Origin: Carallia brachiata
Taxonomy: Eukaryota; Streptophyta; Magnoliopsida; Malpighiales; Rhizophoraceae
DNA: 64,000 nucleotides
Assembly: GCA_021464245.1 (NCBI GenBank)
Contig: JADCRB010000018.1
Span: 3,458,015-3,522,014 of the forward strand
Reading direction: 5' to 3'
In this document: in pieces, positions 60,125-64,000 of the stretch
Layout of the letters: every line of letters begins with the position of its first letter
How positions within the stretch are numbered: the stretch's first letter is position 1
The notes under the pieces: generated by a model
The model's database searches: none
What the model saw: only the letters and a program-made list of their open reading frames with translations
Told to the model about the DNA's origin: nothing
Made by a program: the position numbers and the translations under genes

Positions 60125-61904
60125 TCAGGGAAGAAAGGTCTTAAAACGGTCACCACCATACAGCTTGGCCAACCCCCACACGTATCTGACAGATTAACAA
60201 AAGTTAGCTACACTGGTAGTTTGAATGATGGAAATGCTCAAAACAGGCTTGAACAGGAGAAAGAATTTTCGAATTTACCCGAGAATCAGGAGAATCAAAG
60301 CTATGATCCACAGTAGATGTTGATAGCACTTGTGTTTTGGTTTTCTGTTTTTCACAGTGTATCCTGCAGCAATGTACTTGGAGCTTACATATCCATATTG
60401 AGGATGAACGAGAAGAATGAATCCAAGTAGAAATCCTGCAAGGAATCCTCCGGTATGGGCTGAATTGTCGACGTGCGGTATAAAACCGAGGGACAGATTC
60501 AGTGCAATGATAACGATGAGATTGGTAATTGCTTGACACTGAATCAACAAGAGTTGGTTAAAAGACCTGCTCCCACAGTCGGACAGACCGATACACAGTC
60601 CAACATGATATGGTGTAATAACTTAGAGCTGTTACCTTATTGACATAAATTGTCCAGTTTGTTATAAGCTCTGAAAGCATGGCTCCCAAAAGTCCTAGAA
60701 GCGCGCCAGACGCTCCAACTGATATGGCTGGTTTCGGCTTAATGGCAGACATCAAACTTCCTCCAAGACCAGAAAACATGTACAGCAGCCCTATCCTGAC
60801 TGTCATTTTCAAGTATTTAAGCATCAGCAATACTTCAGCACATGAAGATCAGATTTGATGTCAAACATACACAGACTCTTACACAGTTAGTTCTTACGAA
60901 ATCCAAATTCCTGCTCTAGCCGGATCCCTATGAACAAAAGGCTCATCATATTAGCAAGTAAATGGATGACTCCAGCGTGCAGCCACATGCAGGAGAACAA
61001 GCGCCATCCCTCGTGATCCTGCACTATTGCTTTGGTATCAAGAGCTCCCAACTCTTTCAGCCTGAGAACCCGAAAGCTACTCAAACCATGTTTCTTTGAA
61101 AATTAAATGTACATTCTTTCTAGAGGTAATGTCAATAACTCATATGACACAGAGTTGCTTGTCTCTGTTAGATACCTTTTAGCTACTGGGACTGAACATT
61201 AAACTTTGTTGTATGGCTTTTGCTATGGAACTAAGCTAAACAAAAATATCACAATGAATGAACTGGAGTTGCGGCTCCCAATCTGTAATGTGGTACATAA
61301 CCAAATGACCTCTTTCAAATTTTTTTAGTCAGAAGTCCAAACATTTCGCGAAAAAGTCTTCAATCAATCTTCTTCATCAGAACTTCAATTATAACTTGTG
61401 TAGATATGGAACTCAAAAACTGAATGAATTTGGAAAGTTAATGTCAATTCCGTTTAAAGGATGACAAGGAACTGAAAATTCTCGATCTACGAAAGGCCAG
61501 TTAACATTGAAATTGCATCAAAAAGAAAATTTTCGATTTTTATGCGACTGATTGAAACTTTTGGATTGAATTGAAAACATTGCATACCCAGAAACTTGCA
61601 GAAAATGGAGATGGATGGTGGAAGGAACTTCTTACGTTGTAATGGAAGGACCAAGTACGAGGTTTTCCTTCAGAGGCTGGAAAGAGAACCTGCCCAAGGG
61701 ATCGTACAGCACACAATTTTCGGCTCCAATTGTCGCCGGGCAATTGTTGACGTACATTGTGTAAACAAAGATGATGATGTTGGCTGCAAATATGAGCGGA
61801 ACTAGCCATGAGAACCATGGCTGAGGGGCTGGTGGCGGCAGCAGTGGTGGTGGTTTCGGTTGTGGCCCCGCCTCAATGTCCGGCCCTGGCGGCCTCTTCC
61901 CCAT
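60125..61904 (-). CDS. RBL5: Rhomboid-like intramembrane serine protease (RBL5-like)
   Basis: A polytopic membrane protease that cuts substrates within the membrane, probably in the secretory pathway (Golgi or endosomes) as for plant secretase-type rhomboids. Five exons with GT-AG junctions: 61904-61636, 61061-60898, 60799-60636, 60538-60279 and 60185-60125; 918 bases, 305 residues. The N-terminus is Pro-rich and cytosolic ([11 protein letters not shown]), followed by TM1 (about 33-52). The WR motif is GWRLFSCMW, with [11 protein letters not shown] (His118, His123, Asn127). The catalytic Ser175 is in GASGA and His227 is in NSAHTGG, so the dyad is complete. An in-frame ATG at 61988 would add 28 residues; I prefer 61904 because MGKRPP is the family start. 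The assignment to RBL5 rests on sequence style and on synteny with SEC11. Confidence 0.93.
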
Positions 61905-62248
61905 CAGCCGCCGTGAGGGAGGGAAGGAGGGAGAAAGATAGAGAGAGCTATGACTCAATGAGGTTTTGGGTGGCATTGAGACAATCATGCTTAGGTTGTT
62001 ATGGTAGGTACTTTTCCCGCTAATGGAAGGTTTTTTCTGTTTTTTTTTTGTTGGTCCTGCTATTAGAAGTTTTGTGTAACAATATTTTCTATAATGGGCC
62101 TTGGTTTTGTTGGACTTTGGTGAAACGGGTCTATAGGTTGAATCTTATCTGATTTTGCAACATCCACTGCTCATCTATTTTTGGGGGGTGCGTTAGAAAC
62201 TTAGATTACCATGAATGTGCCTTTCAACCGACTAAAAATTTGATTTTG
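61905..62248. promoter_or_regulatory. Rhomboid 5' flank
   Basis: Contains the upstream part of the minus-strand transcript (Ser/Pro-rich readthrough to 61988) and probably its promoter. No TATA box stands out. Confidence 0.4.
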
Positions 62249-62430
62249 ACTAACACCTGTTGGTTCAAATGGCGAGAAACTTGATTCCCCTTAAGTAAGA
62301 TATCGAGTTCGAGTTTTGTGTATAGAGAAAATAGTCGCTGGGAGAGTTTTGCCCCCTTTAATAGGTCCACCCGTCTCGAACTGAATTAGTTAGAGTCCAA
62401 TAAACTTCTAATATCAACATTTCAAACAAA
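62249..62430 (+). mobile_element. tRNA-derived SINE with TSD
   Basis: Flanked by aaaaatttgattttg (62234-62248) and aaaaattgattttg (62433-62446), one base shorter. Inside, ctgttggttcaaatggcgag (box-A region) and atcgagttcgagttttg (box B) lie near the left end, and an A-run ends it before the second flank. Confidence 0.65.
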
Positions 62431-62446
62431 AAAAAAATTGATTTTG

Positions 62447-63427
62447 GGTGAGAGATCTTGAAATTTGGGATCAAATCCCATCAGGTCAAGTGATGAAGTG
62501 GTTCATTGCCTAAGGCATAAAATGTTGTAACCATCTACTCACTTGGCATCTTCTTGTATATAAAGTCCCAATGATTCCCGAAAAAATTACGTAGCACTAA
62601 TCTCTTTTTTCATTTCATTCATAGAAAAAAAAAACAGAAAAATTAATTATTGCCAACAATGTCAACAAAAAAAAAAGGGTAGCCGCTCCTTGCGATATGG
62701 AAAGCTTAGAGTAAAATTTTTAGGCTGCAACTATATAGTATATACAGGGTTGTGCAAGACAAATCTGCTGTTCTAACTGCTATCCGCCCTTTATTTTGTT
62801 GCGATTCTGCACTTCTCGTTGTGCTCAAGACAACTTTAGCTTCACTGCCCTTTCCCATTGTGCTTTAATTTTGGGACTTTTTTAGGCTCTCTTGTGCCTT
62901 CCTCCCTCAGTTTCCAAGTTTACCTTCATTTCTCAAGCCGTTGTCAACTGGTACTTTTTCCAAAACTCCCCTTACATGCTCATGTTCAATTCTCTTGAAC
63001 ATTTGGAACAAAATTTTCAGAGCTTGCAAGCAATACCATCTTACTTCCCCTGTTTCAATTTATTTACTTTAACGTTAATAAACAGGTGGGATCAAGAGTC
63101 ATGAGATGAACGAATCCTTACAAAGACATCCGGTGGAATCCACACGATCTCACAATTAACTTAATCATAATGATATGAAAATATTATCACAATGCGTCAA
63201 CTAAGATGTTCGTAATCTCAAAAAACACTAATGAATACATACGATGGGCTTAATCGCATCATTCGCAAGCTCATTTTCACTCCTCGGACTACACTCATGA
63301 ACGGCCTCTATATTTCACCTAAATGGGGGCAACCGCAAGCCACAGGTCAAGAGCTGAGTCGCAAAACTTGATCAAAGATCTTCCAAACAGCGGAATCAGA
63401 AACATGCGGCAGATTCCAAAAAGCCAC
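62447..63427. other. Intergenic and DCAF13 3' flank
   Basis: No gene seen. An ORF at 62892-63104 has no features. Sequence right of about 63100 probably includes the 3' UTR of the minus-strand DCAF13 gene. Confidence 0.45.
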
Positions 63428-63842
63428 TCACTCAACTTCTTTGATTATCCTTCTTTTACGCAATGGTTCTTTTGCAAGGCTTCCTGGAGCGCTGTGAGCT
63501 TTCCTCCTATCTTCCTTCCTCCTCTGGGCGTCAGTCATCTCATTTATGATTTTACGAGCCTTGTATATAGGTTTAGGCAAGTGCCTATGCCTGCAATAAT
63601 CAAGAACGAGACATGACTAAAAAGCACCAGCAATACTCCATAAATGCCTGCCAACTTCTTTTGCACAAGTCCCTAAGATAGGGAAGAACTATCTTATGTT
63701 GGATTCAGAAACTTGGAAAACCCAATCTCAGCTAAGGGTTTAAATCTCCTTACCTCACAATACGCTTGACCTCATCAAGATGCTTATAACGATTCTTGAC
63801 AGCCTCATTATAATTGTGCCTTTTTCGTTCCCTTGGAAGCAG
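63428..63842 (-). CDS. DCAF13: DCAF13/SOF1 WD-repeat protein, last two exons (partial)
   Basis: C-terminal part of the nucleolar WD40 protein SOF1/DCAF13, needed for 18S rRNA processing in the small-subunit processome and also described as a CUL4-DDB1 adaptor. Two exons with GT-AG borders: 63842-63754 and 63590-63428. Joined, they read LLPRERKRHNYNEAVKNRYK, LDEVKRIVRHRHLPKPIYKA and so on to AHSAPGS and RKRRIIKEVE, then stop. This is the Sof1-like C-terminal domain that follows the seven WD repeats. The upstream WD40 exons lie beyond the window; 63843-64000 looks like intron. The identification is firm because of the RHRHLPKPIYKA and RRAHS-type words. Confidence 0.92.
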
Positions 63843-64000
63843 CTGGGGTTGGAGATGGATAAATGAATCAAGTTTTGGACATGGGAAATCATTGAAGAAA
63901 AGATTTTGTCCACGGAATTGGCCAAATCAAGCAAACAAATTATTGACACCTAAAAATCAATTATGAGAAGTGCCGACTCTTGAAAGTTTCAAGTGCTCTG

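Noticed and set aside
1..64000. CRISPR arrays, operons, phage or bacterial features
   Set aside because: Introns, plant families and repeat types show plant nuclear DNA. No spaced direct-repeat arrays were seen.
1..64000. Functional tRNA or rRNA genes
   Set aside because: All box A/box B pairs found are in SINE-like contexts without a tRNA fold that I could complete.

Overview
This is nuclear DNA from a eudicot plant. It is AT-rich with long non-coding stretches, GT-AG introns, and typical plant gene families (P-class pentatricopeptide repeat genes, receptor-like proteins, CC-NBS-LRR genes, SEC11, rhomboid, DCAF13/SOF1). It carries SINEs, TRIM-like LTRs, hAT MITEs and LINE remnants. The tandem cluster of restorer-like PPR genes would fit a woody eudicot such as Citrus, but that is a guess and not shown by the sequence.

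Layout. (1) 1-17.74 kb is a tandem segmental duplication. Copy A (1 to about 4.72 kb) is followed by a long-ORF restorer-of-fertility-like PPR gene (5102-6781, minus). Copy B (9.77-17.74 kb) has lost the PPR gene and has gained four retroelement insertions, each absent from copy A and each with a target-site duplication. (2) 18.2-22.9 kb holds a long-TIR foldback element, the detached 3' tail of a receptor-like protein gene, and a receptor-like protein pseudogene with about six frameshifts. (3) 23.9-26.8 kb holds a third copy of the PPR locus, broken by one stop codon and one frameshift. (4) 27.3-37.5 kb is almost gene-free. It holds a 404-bp tandem duplication, a duplicated block that elsewhere lies 3' of an NLR gene, two SINEs, a CACTA-like end with a GC-rich patch, a GTGGACA-ended MITE family and a LINE 3' fragment. 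(5) 38.5-42.1 kb is a CC-NBS-LRR pseudogene and its 3' flank. (6) 42.7-45.4 kb has a LINE fragment and a fourth, shattered PPR copy whose remnants lie on both strands. (7) From 48.4 kb to the right end the window is a housekeeping block with all four genes on the minus strand: an At1g52640-type PPR gene, the ER signal peptidase catalytic subunit SEC11 (8 exons, 180 aa), a rhomboid protease (5 exons, about 305 aa) and the last two exons of a DCAF13/SOF1 gene.

How it fits together. The left two thirds is a birth-and-death neighbourhood of fast-evolving families (RFL-PPR, RLP, NLR), with one open PPR copy and many dead ones in a bed of small transposons. The right third is conserved. From memory of Arabidopsis locus numbering, rhomboid, SEC11 and this PPR match At1g52580, At1g52600 and At1g52640, so it looks like an ancestral syntenic block. 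I found no genuinely new biochemical system. The points most worth checking are the frameshift that swapped the N-terminus of the open RFL gene, the facing inverted PPR remnants at 44.5 kb, and the clean nested-insertion record in duplication copy B.
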